NCBI GenBank assembly: GCA_030581615.1
Contig: JAKTTT010000003.1
Coordinates: 496,001 to 560,000, forward strand
Reading direction: 5' to 3'
Length of the DNA: 64,000 bases
Source: Alloascoidea africana
Taxonomy: Eukaryota > Ascomycota > Alloascoideomycetes > Alloascoideales > Alloascoideaceae
Below the pieces are notes generated by a model. It did no database searches, had not been told where the DNA came from, and saw only the letters and a list, made by a program, of their open reading frames with translations. Position numbers and translations under genes: made by a program. Of this stretch, positions 21,490 to 31,975 are shown piece after piece; the first letter of the stretch is position 1; every line of letters starts with the position of its first letter.

Positions 21490-22151
21490 GCTTGTTAGCG
21501 GGATACAAGCTCACCAAACACTCAGAGTCTTGTCAACCTGCTGGGGTGTTGAAATAAACATTTGCTTAGACCAGAGTCACGTGGAACTATAAAAAAGAAT
21601 ACTACTCAGAACTGTTCTTCTACAAAAGGAAACAAATTAAACATTAAATAACTAAATAGATGATGTGGAATCCAACTATGTCAAGCCCTATTCACGGAAA
21701 AAAAAGTATAGTGCTCCGGCTTATTTGGAATTCCTGTTCTTCAACGTTTCTCCGCCCCTTACGGAAAGAAAGAAAATAGGAAGGTAGAAAAAAGAGTTGA
21801 TGAAGAATTAACTCCTCTTCTCTCCTCCTTGCCTTCCTTTTCCATACTTTCCTTACTTAATCTATACCTAATCCCCACTTTATCCGAGAATTGAGTTACG
21901 CATTCTAAACAAAAACGCGTGAAGAAGGAGCATATAGAGAAAAGGAAAGAAGTTCTCAAAGAAATTGAAAGCAAGAAAAGCTGAAGCACAAAGCAGGGTA
22001 ATACGTATCTCAAAAGTATTTGGCAGGGTAATCACATGTTCAATTTCTATGTGGGGGGAAAAAAAGTTTCAACTTTGACCAAAAGCATCAGTTCATCATC
22101 ATCGATTTGAACAAGCATATTACTTATCGTGGTAAATTGCTGGGGAATCTT
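21490..22151. promoter_or_regulatory. Divergent promoter LSM8 / TRM1
   Basis: A GTCACGTG element (21576-21583), matching Cbf1-type sites, lies about 90 bp upstream of the LSM8 ATG. An isolated ACGCGT occurs at 21915-21920 without a partner CGCGAAA. Purine- and pyrimidine-rich tracts run over 21770-21850. No gene is seen. Confidence 0.4.
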
Positions 22152-23855
22152 ATGATACCTGTGAGACGTCGGAGGTGTTTATCTGTACTTTATCATAATT
22201 TTGAGGCTACGGTAGCGAGTGGAGGAAGATTGAAAAGAAACACATTTAGAATCAAGCATTCATCAATATTCTTTTCTACAATGACTGAAACAGAAGAGAA
22301 ACCAGTTATAGCACAACAAGGAGAAACTCCGAGTGGATATACTGCGATTACTGAAGGTCAGGCTACTATATTGTTTCCAAACAAGAATGAAGTTTTTTAC
22401 AACCCTATTCAACAATTCAATCGAGATCTAAGCGTTACTGGGATAAAAGCATGGTCTGAGATGTTTCTCGAGAAGCAGAATTTAAAAAAGAAACATGGGC
22501 AAAAGCGAAAACATGATGAAATAGGAAATGAGAAAAATGGTAATGGTAATGGTATTACACAAGAGGAATCAAAAGAGGTACGTCCTTTCATAAACATTTT
22601 AGAGGCGCTTAGTGCTTCTGGACTACGAGCGATTCGGTATGCAAAAGAGATCCCACATGTGAAGAGCATTATAGCAAATGATTTTTCCGAGTCGGCTGTG
22701 GAGTCAATCAAGAAGAACGTAGAGCACAATGGCGTACAAGAGCTCGTTATCCCCAACAGAGCAGATGCGAACGCTGCAATGTTCAATCAGAGAAGCAACC
22801 ACTTCCACTGTATCGACCTGGACCCATACGGAACCGCAGCACCATTTATCGATGCCGCGGTCCAGTCCGTCGCAACTGATGGGTTGCTTCTAGTGACATG
22901 CACGGATCTTGCCGTTTTGGCAGGCAACGGATATCCTGAAAAATGCTTTGCACTCTATGGCGGTAGTCCCGTCTGGGGGGACAGTACCCATGAATCTGCG
23001 CTTCGACTCGTACTCCATATGATTGCAACGTCAGCAGCCAAGTACGGCCGTTCGATCGAACCACTGTTGTCGTTATCGATCGATTTCTACGTGCGGGTGT
23101 TTGTCCGGGTGCGAAAGTCGCCTATCGAGGTGAAACAACTTCATTCAAAAACCATGGTTTCATACTACTGCTCCGGGTGTGGGTCGATAACGAACCAGAG
23201 GCTGGGGCGTATAACCCAAAGAGAAGGCAGCAAAAGCAACAGCTTAATCAAGTACAGTCAGGGCCAAGGACCTGCTGTCTCACCAAGATGCGAGTACTGT
23301 GGATTTGTTCATCATATGGGCGGGCCAATGTGGGGAGGGCCCTTGCACAATAAAGACTTTATACAACGGATGCTCGCGATTCTGGAGGACCTCGACCCCA
23401 ACGTCTACGGAACGATCCCGAGAATGAAAGGAATGCTGACGGTGGCCCATCAGGAGCTCGATACGCCTTTCTACTTTGAGCCGGGGACACTGGCTTCTGT
23501 GGTCAAGTGTTCCGCTCCTGCACAGAACCAAATAACAGCCGCTCTCGCAAACGCAGGATACAAAGCGACTCTGACACACGCTAAAAGCGGTGGGATCAAA
23601 ACAGATGCTCCTTATAGTGTCATCTGGGATATCTACCGTGGCTACATAAAGCACAAGGGTGGAGTGAGTCCGAATGTGAAGGAAGGCACGCCCGCTGCCC
23701 AAATTCTTACGAAAACAGAGCCCAGTATTGAAGTGTCATTCGAGCCGAACGAAACTTCAAAACAGATTGATCGGTTAAGAAGTGTGAAAATTGTGCGATT
23801 CCAACCAAATCCTACAAAAGGATGGGGTCCGAAAGCCCGTGCACCAAAGAACTAG
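22152..23855 (+). CDS. TRM1: tRNA (guanine26-N2)-dimethyltransferase Trm1
   Basis: Starting at the ATG at 22152 the protein has 567 residues, like S. cerevisiae Trm1 (570). It dimethylates G26 of tRNA. A SAM-dependent core carries LEALSASGLRAIRYAKEI, DFSESAVESIKKNV, the catalytic IDLDPYGTAAPFID and LLVTCTDLAVLAG. The C-terminal half has a CxxC...CxxC zinc site (YYCSGCGS ... PRCEYCGF). A second in-frame ATG at 22281 starts MTETEEKP right where homologous sequence begins. The 43 residues before it are Arg-rich with almost no acidic residues (RRRRC...GGRLKRNTFRIKHSS), a good mitochondrial presequence. Two starts giving mitochondrial and nuclear forms are known for yeast TRM1 and are likely here. 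Confidence 0.96.
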   Translation: MIPVRRRRCLSVLYHNFEATVASGGRLKRNTFRIKHSSIFFSTMTETEEKPVIAQQGETPSGYTAITEGQATILFPNKNEVFYNPIQQFNRDLSVTGIKAWSEMFLEKQNLKKKHGQKRKHDEIGNEKNGNGNGITQEESKEVRPFINILEALSASGLRAIRYAKEIPHVKSIIANDFSESAVESIKKNVEHNGVQELVIPNRADANAAMFNQRSNHFHCIDLDPYGTAAPFIDAAVQSVATDGLLLVTCTDLAVLAGNGYPEKCFALYGGSPVWGDSTHESALRLVLHMIATSAAKYGRSIEPLLSLSIDFYVRVFVRVRKSPIEVKQLHSKTMVSYYCSGCGSITNQRLGRITQREGSKSNSLIKYSQGQGPAVSPRCEYCGFVHHMGGPMWGGPLHNKDFIQRMLAILEDLDPNVYGTIPRMKGMLTVAHQELDTPFYFEPGTLASVVKCSAPAQNQITAALANAGYKATLTHAKSGGIKTDAPYSVIWDIYRGYIKHKGGVSPNVKEGTPAAQILTKTEPSIEVSFEPNETSKQIDRLRSVKIVRFQPNPTKGWGPKARAPKN

Positions 23856-23968
23856 AATTAGACTGTTGAATATAGATTTCTAACATTTCAAAATTTCGTA
23901 ATTAATAGAATGCTCATATATACTGCGTGTGCTCAAATATACGCTCCCCGATGCGCTGCTTTGCTTTT

Positions 23969-23983
23969 CGCGAAACAACGCGT
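23969..23983 (+). promoter_or_regulatory. Adjacent SCB-like and MCB elements upstream of DPB4
   Basis: CGCGAAA (23969-23975) and ACGCGT (23978-23983) sit two bases apart, 43-57 bp upstream of the DPB4 ATG. The same pair occurs upstream of DUT1, the other DNA-replication gene in the window. By analogy with yeast MBF/SBF targets this predicts G1/S-phase expression. Confidence 0.65.
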
Positions 23984-24025
23984 AATTACTGGCGGTTATC
24001 GCAAGTTGGGCACAGAAATCAAAAG

Positions 24026-25176
24026 ATGCCTCCTAAAGGATCGAAAAAGTACAATGATGGTGCGAGCACGGGCACAAGTACAGGATCGGGACCCAACACG
24101 AGCAAGAAAGCGGAGCCGATTGGGATTGAGGTGAGTATTGAACCACAGATGAAAGACCAAAGATGAAGATGAAGCTGTTTCCAGTTGTGCTTACTTTCTG
24201 TATATTTAGGACTTGTTATTCCCACGGGCTACGGTATTACGACTTGCAAAAGAAGTGTTGGAGGATCGAGGCAACATTTCCAAGGATTCATTACTTGCTC
24301 TTCAACGTAGTGCAACAGTTTTTGTGAATCACATTTTGTTTCTGTATGTGTACTTTCCAATATGTGAGAGACAGAGTGAGCTTTGGTCTAACAACTGATG
24401 ATACAATTGTGTAGAGCACTATCCGTGGCAAAGAATCAGGAAAGAAAAACGTTGAATGCACAGGATATAATCACAGCATTGGAAGATGCTGATTTGGCCT
24501 CATTTGTGCCAACGGTGAAGAAGGAATTAGAGAGTACGTGAACTATTTCAAAAATTCCACTTTTGCAAAAGAATCTAACACATGTTGATTTGCTCATTTG
24601 CTATTTGCCCTTGTGTTTTTTTGACATTTAGAATTCGAAGACTTGAACGCACAAAAGAAATTGAGGAAAGAAGCACAGGGTTCGAAAGTTGAAAAGAAAC
24701 GTATCAGAGCAAAAGAACCAACTGAGGCAAGTTCAGTTTCTGTTGATACGTCAATATCGAAAAAGCAAAAGAAAGATGAGGTAAGTCGTATTTCCCTTCT
24801 AAAGGTTATGATGAACAAGAGTAACCTATATTGTTGCTAGACTACGGATGCGGGTAAAGATTCAAAGGAAGAGAGCATTTCTGTGGAAGATAACAATACA
24901 ATAAGTGATGATGAGACGCAGAGTGCAGATGAAGACGAGGATGAGGATGAGGATGAGGACGAACAAGAAAATGAAGAAGAAGAGGAGAAATATATCAACG
25001 AAAACGTTGCCAAGGAAGACACCAATCAACAGGACAATGAAGAAAACGGACCAGGATCAATATCAAAATCAAAATCGCTGGAAGAGGAACTGGCTGGAGA
25101 AGACGCGGATAAGGAATCACACACGGAACCAGAAGACGATGATGATACGGATGATGAGATGACAAACTACAAATAA
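24026..25176 (+). CDS. DPB4: Histone-fold subunit of DNA polymerase epsilon (Dpb4), five exons
   Basis: Exons are 24026-24130, 24210-24343, 24415-24533, 24632-24780 and 24841-25176. Introns are 79, 71, 98 and 60 nt, with 5' sites GTGAGT, GTATGT, GTACGT and GTAAGT. The product is 280 residues. It begins MPPKG, as S. cerevisiae Dpb4 does. The NF-YB-type histone fold spans exons 2-3: [37 protein letters not shown], then the [14 protein letters not shown] helix. The protein pairs with a Dpb3-type partner in polymerase epsilon, and in S. cerevisiae also joins the ISW2 remodeller. The C-terminal 140 residues are low complexity: a Lys-rich linker and then a long Asp/Glu run (nt 24930-24990). This tail makes the protein longer than the 196-residue S. 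cerevisiae form. The exons join in consistent phase throughout. Confidence 0.93.
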
Positions 25177-25241
25177 CTTTACAAATTTTAATGTCAAATA
25201 ATATCTCGATTTATAGTTGTAAACTTTCAAAAATCTATAGG

Positions 25242-25270
25242 TACTGATACTGATACTGATACTGATACTG
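25242..25270. repeat. Hexanucleotide tandem repeat (TACTGA)n
   Basis: Nearly five copies of a six-base unit, TACTGA, lie in the short convergent gap between DPB4 and CAT2. This is an ordinary microsatellite. Confidence 0.9.
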
Positions 25271-25395
25271 GACCAAAAGCTTCTATAGATATGGCGGTTT
25301 TTCCTTCCTCGATCTATCTAATATTTAATTACACACGCACACACACAAAAAATTTAAAACAACAGGCAAAAAAACATACACGCCCCCACCATTGT

Positions 25396-27339
25396 TTAGA
25401 GCTTGGCCTTGACTTCCAACTCCGAGGAGAAGACATGTGCAAGGTCATCAGCAGCCTCAGCGAGGAAGAACTTGAATTTTTCAGTTCCGAGTTTCTTGGA
25501 CACAATGTTGAGGTTGAGCCAGTTGTTGTTGATCATGTAGGCAACACCAAAGCCATCATCAACGACTTGGGACCATCCGTAGCCGTTAAGGTACTCGGAA
25601 GACAACTGGGAGGTGGAAAGGAACCAGTGTGTGGAGTATGAGTAGAGCGGGTCCTGGAAAATGGCCGGGACGGGCTCATTTGGCAAAAGAGACTTCTTGA
25701 GGCCAAACAGGTGTCTGTCACATCCCTTACCGACAGAAGCATCCGAAATGTATTTGATGTGTGCGGAGATTGCAGCTCGGGCAGCCTTGATCTTGTCCTC
25801 ATTTGAAACTTTTACGTCCTCAAAGGCCTTGACAAAGGCAAGCATCTCCTCGGAAAGAGTTCTTGTGGTCTCTGTTCTTCCGAGCTGGTACTGTCTGGTG
25901 GTAGCCGCCTCATATGTGGGGCGTAGCTCACCGGTCAACTTGTAATAACCGAGCTGTATCAGGAGCTGGACATAGGCATCAGGTGAACACTTGAACTTTT
26001 TAATGAGGTTCTTACCATAGGCGGTGTAGTTGAGCACAGACAGCTCGTGCTGGTTGATCTGGCCGGCAAAGTCAGCCTCGGCGGTCTTGATGGCAGCCTC
26101 AACCTCGGCATTAACTTTAAATGGAATCTCCGCGGGGGCAGCGAGAGTTCGTGTGGAGGAACCATAGTCCAGCTTGTTGTTGAAAATGATTCCGCAGACG
26201 TAGTCGTTCAGCCTGAGGGTGGGAGTACCGTCCATCATGGAGTGCTCGCCAAGGAATCCTGCAACACCGTTGTCTGTGATGACGAACTGAGTAGGCTTGT
26301 CGTAGAAGCGGTTCTTGCCGTCACCGTGCCAGAACTTGTGGGCACGCTCAACGAGAGTAACGGGGCTACCCTCATCGAGACACACGACGAAAGAGGCGGC
26401 CTGAATTGTCTCGAGCGAGGCCTCGTTGGCTGGGTCGGCCTTGATGAGGGCGGATCTAAAATCTGCCCACTTGTCTCTGTTTTCAGAGGTGAGGGCGCCA
26501 ATGGCGGGGACCTCTTCAGCCTTGAGGCTAGCAGTCTGGTCATAGATCTGTGAGATTTGGGCCTCGAGCTCGGCAACCGAGAGTTCCTGTCCGTCAACGT
26601 GGGTGGGGACCTTGAAGAACTTGTTTTTGCGGATGACTGCAATGAACTGGTTTTCCGCTGGCGAGTATTGCTTTGTAATGTCCTCACCGGGGACAGGGAC
26701 CCTCGAGGTGTTGAACATGTACTGGTAGGTGGCCATACAGATGGGGAGCTTTCTCATGACCTCTGGGGTCAACTGCTCGGTGTCAGCCAGATGCTTGAAG
26801 CTGAGAGCGGCCTTGGCGATGGTGGCAGCTCTGTAGGCAACACCCTTTGCCAGTCTGACCTTGTCATCCTTATGGGCGTAGAAGTAGGAGACGTAAGGAA
26901 CAACGGGGTCCCTATAGGCCATGTAGGCGGCCTCATTCCACCAATCGTAGATCCAGTTCTTGACGTTTGGATCGGCGGCCTTGGCCAGTAGTCTCTCCTG
27001 CAACTTTTGACCCTCACCGTTGGGCTTGATGAAGTCGAGCACAATGTTCTTTGTCTTCTCGAACTCGGCCTCCGACTTGACGATGGGTTTCAGAGACTTG
27101 AGGTACTTTGCGGCAGTCTCCTCGAGAGTTGGTACCGGGAGTTTGGGGAGTGAGTCCTGGTACTCATACAAAGGTCCGTGGTTGGGGTCCTTTTTGTAGC
27201 CCGCTGGCAGGGCCGAGGCGGCCGTGGCGTTGCGGGCGACGGCCGAGAGGTGTATGTTTCTGGAGGGTTTGGCCATTCTGAGAGCTGCTGGGGTTCGAGA
27301 TAGGAGCGACTTGGGGAGACGTTGGCGAAGAAGGGACAT
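25396..27339 (-). CDS. CAT2: Carnitine O-acetyltransferase, mitochondrial and peroxisomal
   Basis: A protein of 647 residues (670 in S. cerevisiae Cat2). It moves acetyl groups between CoA and carnitine, so acetyl units from beta-oxidation can reach mitochondria. The choline/carnitine acyltransferase fold is complete: an N-terminal LPKLPVPTLEETAAKYLKSL block, the catalytic His in FLGEHSMMDGTP, the STS-type motif (YSTHWFLSTSQLSSEYLNGYGW) and the terminal VDDGFGVAYMI block. It ends in AKL, a PTS1 peroxisomal signal. The first 21 residues (SLLRQRLPKSLLSRTPAALR) form a strong mitochondrial presequence, and a second ATG at 27276 (MAKPSRNIH) could give a form lacking it. S. cerevisiae CAT2 uses the same alternative-start logic. 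Confidence 0.97.
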   Translation of the reverse strand: MSLLRQRLPKSLLSRTPAALRMAKPSRNIHLSAVARNATAASALPAGYKKDPNHGPLYEYQDSLPKLPVPTLEETAAKYLKSLKPIVKSEAEFEKTKNIVLDFIKPNGEGQKLQERLLAKAADPNVKNWIYDWWNEAAYMAYRDPVVPYVSYFYAHKDDKVRLAKGVAYRAATIAKAALSFKHLADTEQLTPEVMRKLPICMATYQYMFNTSRVPVPGEDITKQYSPAENQFIAVIRKNKFFKVPTHVDGQELSVAELEAQISQIYDQTASLKAEEVPAIGALTSENRDKWADFRSALIKADPANEASLETIQAASFVVCLDEGSPVTLVERAHKFWHGDGKNRFYDKPTQFVITDNGVAGFLGEHSMMDGTPTLRLNDYVCGIIFNNKLDYGSSTRTLAAPAEIPFKVNAEVEAAIKTAEADFAGQINQHELSVLNYTAYGKNLIKKFKCSPDAYVQLLIQLGYYKLTGELRPTYEAATTRQYQLGRTETTRTLSEEMLAFVKAFEDVKVSNEDKIKAARAAISAHIKYISDASVGKGCDRHLFGLKKSLLPNEPVPAIFQDPLYSYSTHWFLSTSQLSSEYLNGYGWSQVVDDGFGVAYMINNNWLNLNIVSKKLGTEKFKFFLAEAADDLAHVFSSELEVKAKL

Positions 27340-27709
27340 GCGGTGGGTTTAAAGCAGGAGAGCGGACGCAAAGGGCGGAACGGTGTGTGGGGGAGAAAGG
27401 AGAGAAGGGAGAAGCGAAGAAAGGAAAAGGAGGCTGCAGAAATAGGCACCGCGTCCCGAGCGTCCGCTGCCCGAAAAAGTGCCAATCAGGCCGCTTTCCG
27501 CTCCCCAGCCCCGAGCTCCCAACCGCCAGCGAGAGCAGACGATCCAGGGCAGCCAAGGCAGCGAGCTACTCGGGAACGCGAGCGGGAACGCGAGCGGGCG
27601 GCCAGAGTCAGCGGAGGCAGCTGGGCAGCTGGGCAGCTAGTCGAAGGCAGCGGGAGCGGGAGTTCCAGGGCTGCTGGTGTTTGTGTCCAGCACTCGTTCA
27701 CTTCCACTT
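27340..27709. promoter_or_regulatory. GC-rich CAT2 promoter region
   Basis: This stretch of about 370 bp upstream of CAT2 is much more GC-rich than typical intergenic DNA here. It carries short direct repeats (GGGAACGCGAGC twice near 27571-27594, and GGGCAGCT copies near 27620-27640). I do not recognise an ORE or CSRE with confidence. Open frames through it on both strands look like a by-product of the GC content. Confidence 0.4.
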
Positions 27710-28336
27710 TCACTTGTCCCGTTCGTTGCTGAAGCCGTCGTACAGGCACTGCTGCTCCAGCATCTCGGTCCACGGCTCGACAAAGTCCAGCCCGGCCCCG
27801 TCGTTCATCAGCAGCCAGTCGAAAATGCTGTCGATGGACGCCGCTGGCCCTGGGACCGTCGTGGGGGCCGTGGCCGAGGCCGTGGTCGTCGAGCCAGGCC
27901 CCGACGTCGGCGTTTCAGCAGCTCCAGCTCCAGTGCCAGTCCCAGTGCCAGGCTGCTGTCCGCCATACGCTCCCTCGGCTGTCACGGCCAGAGCCACCGG
28001 CCCCGTCATTGTTGTCGCTGCTGCCAAGGACGCATCGCCGTAGTAGTTCGCCGATGAGGAAGCTGGCTTGGGCTCAGTTTGAGGCAGGCCGAGCTCTGCC
28101 GGCGGCCGCATGTAAGGAATGTATGCCATCATCGCCGGATTTTGCTGCTGCTGCTGCTGCTGCCGTTGGGGGTTTATTGTTCGTATCGTAGGCTGGGGCT
28201 GAATTGGCATATTCTCCGGAATATTTGTGTCCACTGGAAAGTTTAGGTCCATTTGGTCCGGACCCTGAGCTTGAGCTTGAGCTTGAGCTTGAGCCGGAGC
28301 TTGATGGACGGGTTCCTGTTCCTGTTCCTGTTCCTG

Positions 28337-28367
<31 letters not shown>

Positions 28368-31300
28368 TCCCCATCTGGAGCCTCGTTGCCGCACTCGCTC
28401 TTGGAAACGCCGCCTTGCTGAGCTTCCCTCGGCTGGTCTCCATTCTCCGCTTGGTCGGAGGCTCTGTTCTCCCGCTCTTGCTCAAGTTCCTGATCCATCT
28501 CCCGTTCTCTCTCCCCAGACATGACATCATCTCCTTCTCCCGATGACCCAAGCCTCTTCGCCACGTCTTTCACCGCCTCGGCATTTTTAGACCGCGCAGA
28601 ACTGATCTGTGCAAGCTTCTTCTTCATCTCAGAGCACAAATAAAGTAGAATCGTGGAGTACCTCGAGCTCAAATGTAGACTATCGGGACTGGACTCACGA
28701 AGCGTTATTGCAGTCTGCTCCACAATGTGAATAATCTCTTCATGTTTGACCACAGAAAGCGACAGAATAGACGACAGAACCGAACTCGTATAACTTCTAT
28801 GCTGTTGCTGCTGCTGCTGCTGTGCAGACAACGACTTTGCAGCATCCACGTCCATTCCATTTGGATCCTTTGAAGATGCCTGGAAATACTTGACAACAAA
28901 GGCAACTGCTCGAACGATTCGTACTGCCCATCTCGAAGGCATGTAAATCAGCATTTTCATCTCTTTGTGGATCTTGATTGCAATAGATAGACATTGTTTA
29001 GCAGCATGGAATGCAAGTTTGACATATCTAGCGATACTCGAAATCTCGTTAAATGTCAACTGCATGTTACCACTACTAAGCAAAGCGCCCATGCTCGAAT
29101 CATTCAATGACAATGCCAATGAATAAATGTAAAGTCTCGTATAGTGATAATCAAACAACGTGGAAAGTCGATCCAACCGCTGGGCATATGACAAACTCAC
29201 ATCGTCCGAAAGCAAAGTACGATATTTGGGTGCCCAATTTTCCAAATATGGTGATAGGAAAACCAAAATTGACAAGTAATGTTTCGCATTCAAGCTTTTC
29301 CCAACTTTGGAACTATTCGCATTGGGTAATTTCCCACTTAACATAACATTTTCATCATCCACAAAGTTGATTTTCTTGTCAATTTTGGGCGAGTATAAAA
29401 TGTTGTAACCCATAGCCATGATCTTGAGTACATCCAATTTTGCCCTCCCCATTGGTGTAAAGTGCATATTCGCATTGTACATGGAATTTATATTTGTTTC
29501 GTTATCTGTTTCTTCTTCACCTACACCACCAGTTCCATTCGTGGCATTATTTGTACCATTTGAAAATTTCGCCAATGAGTTTACAAGTAATGATTGTTTC
29601 CCAAAACTGATTGTCGTGTGAATTTCAGAAACATGCAAAGCGATAAAGATTCGCGAATCGTGATTGAAAAACCCCATATCTTGCGCCAATCTAATTGCAG
29701 TTCCAATCATCATCCATGACATTCGTTCACTCCTCCTTACAGCACCCAACCCAGAATACCCATCGCCATCGTCTGTGGACGTGACACCAAAGGGAATTTC
29801 CGGTTTGTAACCCATTTCAGCTGCATCCGATCCGTAATCGGACCAACGCCAATGAATAGCCACAGGGTTCCATTCTGTGAAGAGTAAGAACGCATATACT
29901 GTGCCGATAGACCTTGTACTCGCCTCTGCCCAAATGGTCTGGGATATCATTTGTTGACAATAAACCCATAGTCGATTGTGTACCTGTTGGTTTCGTTCGG
30001 AGACTTTGGAGTGTTGTGCATGTTGTGAATCCAAATTATGATATCTCGTTGCAATTGTCAAAATCGTGTAAAAAAGCAGTGGATATGAGGCCAAAACTTC
30101 GGGATCTTTGAATTCAAGAGGCAGGTATGGATAAAAACAGTGCATTGTTTCGAAAAATTTGTCAATGAGCCAAACGCTCTCGTCTTCTGATAGTAAACAT
30201 TCGTCTTGGGATCCAATACATTGTAATTCCGAAAGTTTCTTTCGCTGTGAAGTATACAATTTATCCAACGCGGCCTCCGTTATCCCCACCGAAGTTTGCA
30301 TTTCGTTTCTTGTCTTGTTGTCAGATTTAACCTGTGGTTCAGAATTCGTGCTGGTCTCATCATCCAAATTTTGTACATTATCCAGGACCACCACTCCCCC
30401 AGCACCAGCACCGGAAGTTGTGGGAGCATCGACTGCTGTGCCTGTTGTTGTTGATGTTGATGTTGAAACAGGTAACAATTGTCCTGCCTCTCTTGCAAGA
30501 AATGCAAAGGCATTCGGACCAAAGCTAAGATGTAAAGTAGGGCCATTTTCGCTTGGCTCATTTGAATTATTGTTTGAATCGGTTTTGGTCCCTTTTGGAG
30601 GAGTTCCATTGTTATTGCCAATGCTATTATTATTATTGTTTGTGTTATTGGTTTCTAATGTAACTGAGACATTTTGAACTTGGAGTTCATTAGAAGGTGT
30701 CAAAATTGGAGAAAATTTACTAGGTATCGCTATCCGTGGTAATCTTTTTGAATCAACTACTAATGCCAATTTTCAATTTTTTTTTTTAATTTTTTCAGTT
30801 AGTAGGTGCATAAAATCAACTGACTGGAGAGAAAAGAGCTTAGCTTACCTTGAACATAGGATGCTTGCCTATTGTGTCTCAACAACGAACCTTCTATTTC
30901 ACCCGTATCTGCCTGCATACCTTTATCATCTCCGTTTATAGAAACTGATGAAGCAGTGGCTGCGGCGGTAGCGGCGGTAGCGGCGGCTTTCCTCCGTTTT
31001 CGCTCTCTACCCAATTTTATGTTTTTATCACCTCCTCGTCTACTTTCCACAAAGATACATTGTTTGCCCTCTCTTCGACATCTTGCACAAGGAGGATCAT
31101 GGGGGTCATTAGGATTGCCTAGATCACACTTTATCTTGCGAAGTCTACAGTTTAGACATGCGCGATAAGATCTTTTGAATTGGGGGGTATGGTGATGTTG
31201 TTGCTGGTGCGTCTGATGCTGGTGCTTCTCTTGGGTCTGAGCCTCGTCGTTTGTGCCCGCTGAAGACGTGGAGGATCGATGCTGACTCTGAACGCCTGTT

Positions 31301-31881
31301 GTAGAGTACTTTCGATGGTGGGTTTGAGGTTGCATATGAAGAAGAGGACTGTGTATCTGGGTCTCAGTCTCATTTTGAGTGCGAGTGTGAGTCTGTGGGG
31401 AAGATGAGGTCATGGATACAGATGGTATACTTTTGTTTGAGTTTGAGTACTGTCTATAAGGACTTTTACCCCGGACGTTTTCTTGTTGATTATGATCCAA
31501 TGATCGAGGAGATGGAATCTCCGTAGACATAATCGTCAGTGGTTGTGAAGTCTGTGCTTCTTGCTGTGGTATTATTGATGTTGTTCCAAGTACAGGCGGT
31601 AAGGAAAGCATCGGCTGCTGTTGAGATTGTGTAGTGAGTCGATAAGGCATGTTGATACCATAAGACGAGGCATCGTTGTTGGGGAACAACCCCAGATTAG
31701 ACTGCGACTGTTGGATCTGGTGAGCTTGATGCTGGGTGTTTGGCCGGAATGCCACACCCAGTTGATCAATAGACGGTAAAGTACTATTGGAGTTCGTATT
31801 ACTATTACTGTTACTATTCTCGTACTGTCGAGTCCCCCGTGCATTGCTGATCGGAACTTGAGGCAAATTCGGTCCCGTCAT
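27710..31881 (-). CDS. Zn(II)2Cys6 transcription activator, Aro80-like, two exons
   Basis: Exon 1 is 31881-30849 and exon 2 is 30759-27710. The 89-nt intron has GTAAGC, a perfect TACTAAC branch and ATTAG, and joining in phase gives 1360 residues. Exon 1 supplies a disordered Gln/Asn/Ser-rich N-terminus and a zinc cluster near residues 238-275: ACLNCRLRKIKC-x12-CARCRREGKQC, then a SRRGG linker. The long 12-residue third loop and SRRGG resemble Aro80, the activator of aromatic amino-acid catabolism, but I cannot exclude another long-loop regulator. Exon 2 holds the fungal-specific factor domain (FFETMHCFYPYLPL, YPLLFYTILTIATRYH, then MSWMMIGTAIRLAQDMG). A long low-complexity C-terminus of Gln-Ser, Gln-Glu and Ala-Gln dipeptides with poly-Gln follows. 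The zinc cluster and regulatory domain lie in different exons, so splicing is essential. Confidence 0.88.
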
Positions 31882-31956
31882 TATTGCGAAAATTGCAGTT
31901 GTTCAATGTTTGATGGTGAAGTGGGAGCACAACTTTTGGCGGTCGCACCAAATCCG

Positions 31957-31975
31957 CGATAGGTGTACGGGTGTA
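31957..31975 (+). promoter_or_regulatory. Rap1-like element CGATAGGTGTACGGGTGTA
   Basis: This lies about 76 bp upstream of the zinc-cluster factor's ATG. The reverse complement of the core, ACACCCGTACACC, fits the Rap1 consensus ACACCCRYACAY. Nineteen bases recur with one change upstream of ATG26 (60314-60332), and the 13-base core recurs upstream of FPK1 (53025-53037). Confidence 0.6.

Noticed and set aside
21915-21920. ACGCGT upstream of TRM1
   Set aside because: It is a single site without a neighbouring CGCGAAA, far from the ATG, and TRM1 is not a cell-cycle gene. Chance is likely.
27387-28043. Open frame on the + strand antisense to the zinc-cluster factor and the CAT2 promoter
   Set aside because: It is antisense to a real coding exon with Gln and Ser repeats, and its Arg/Ser/Pro content reflects those repeats.
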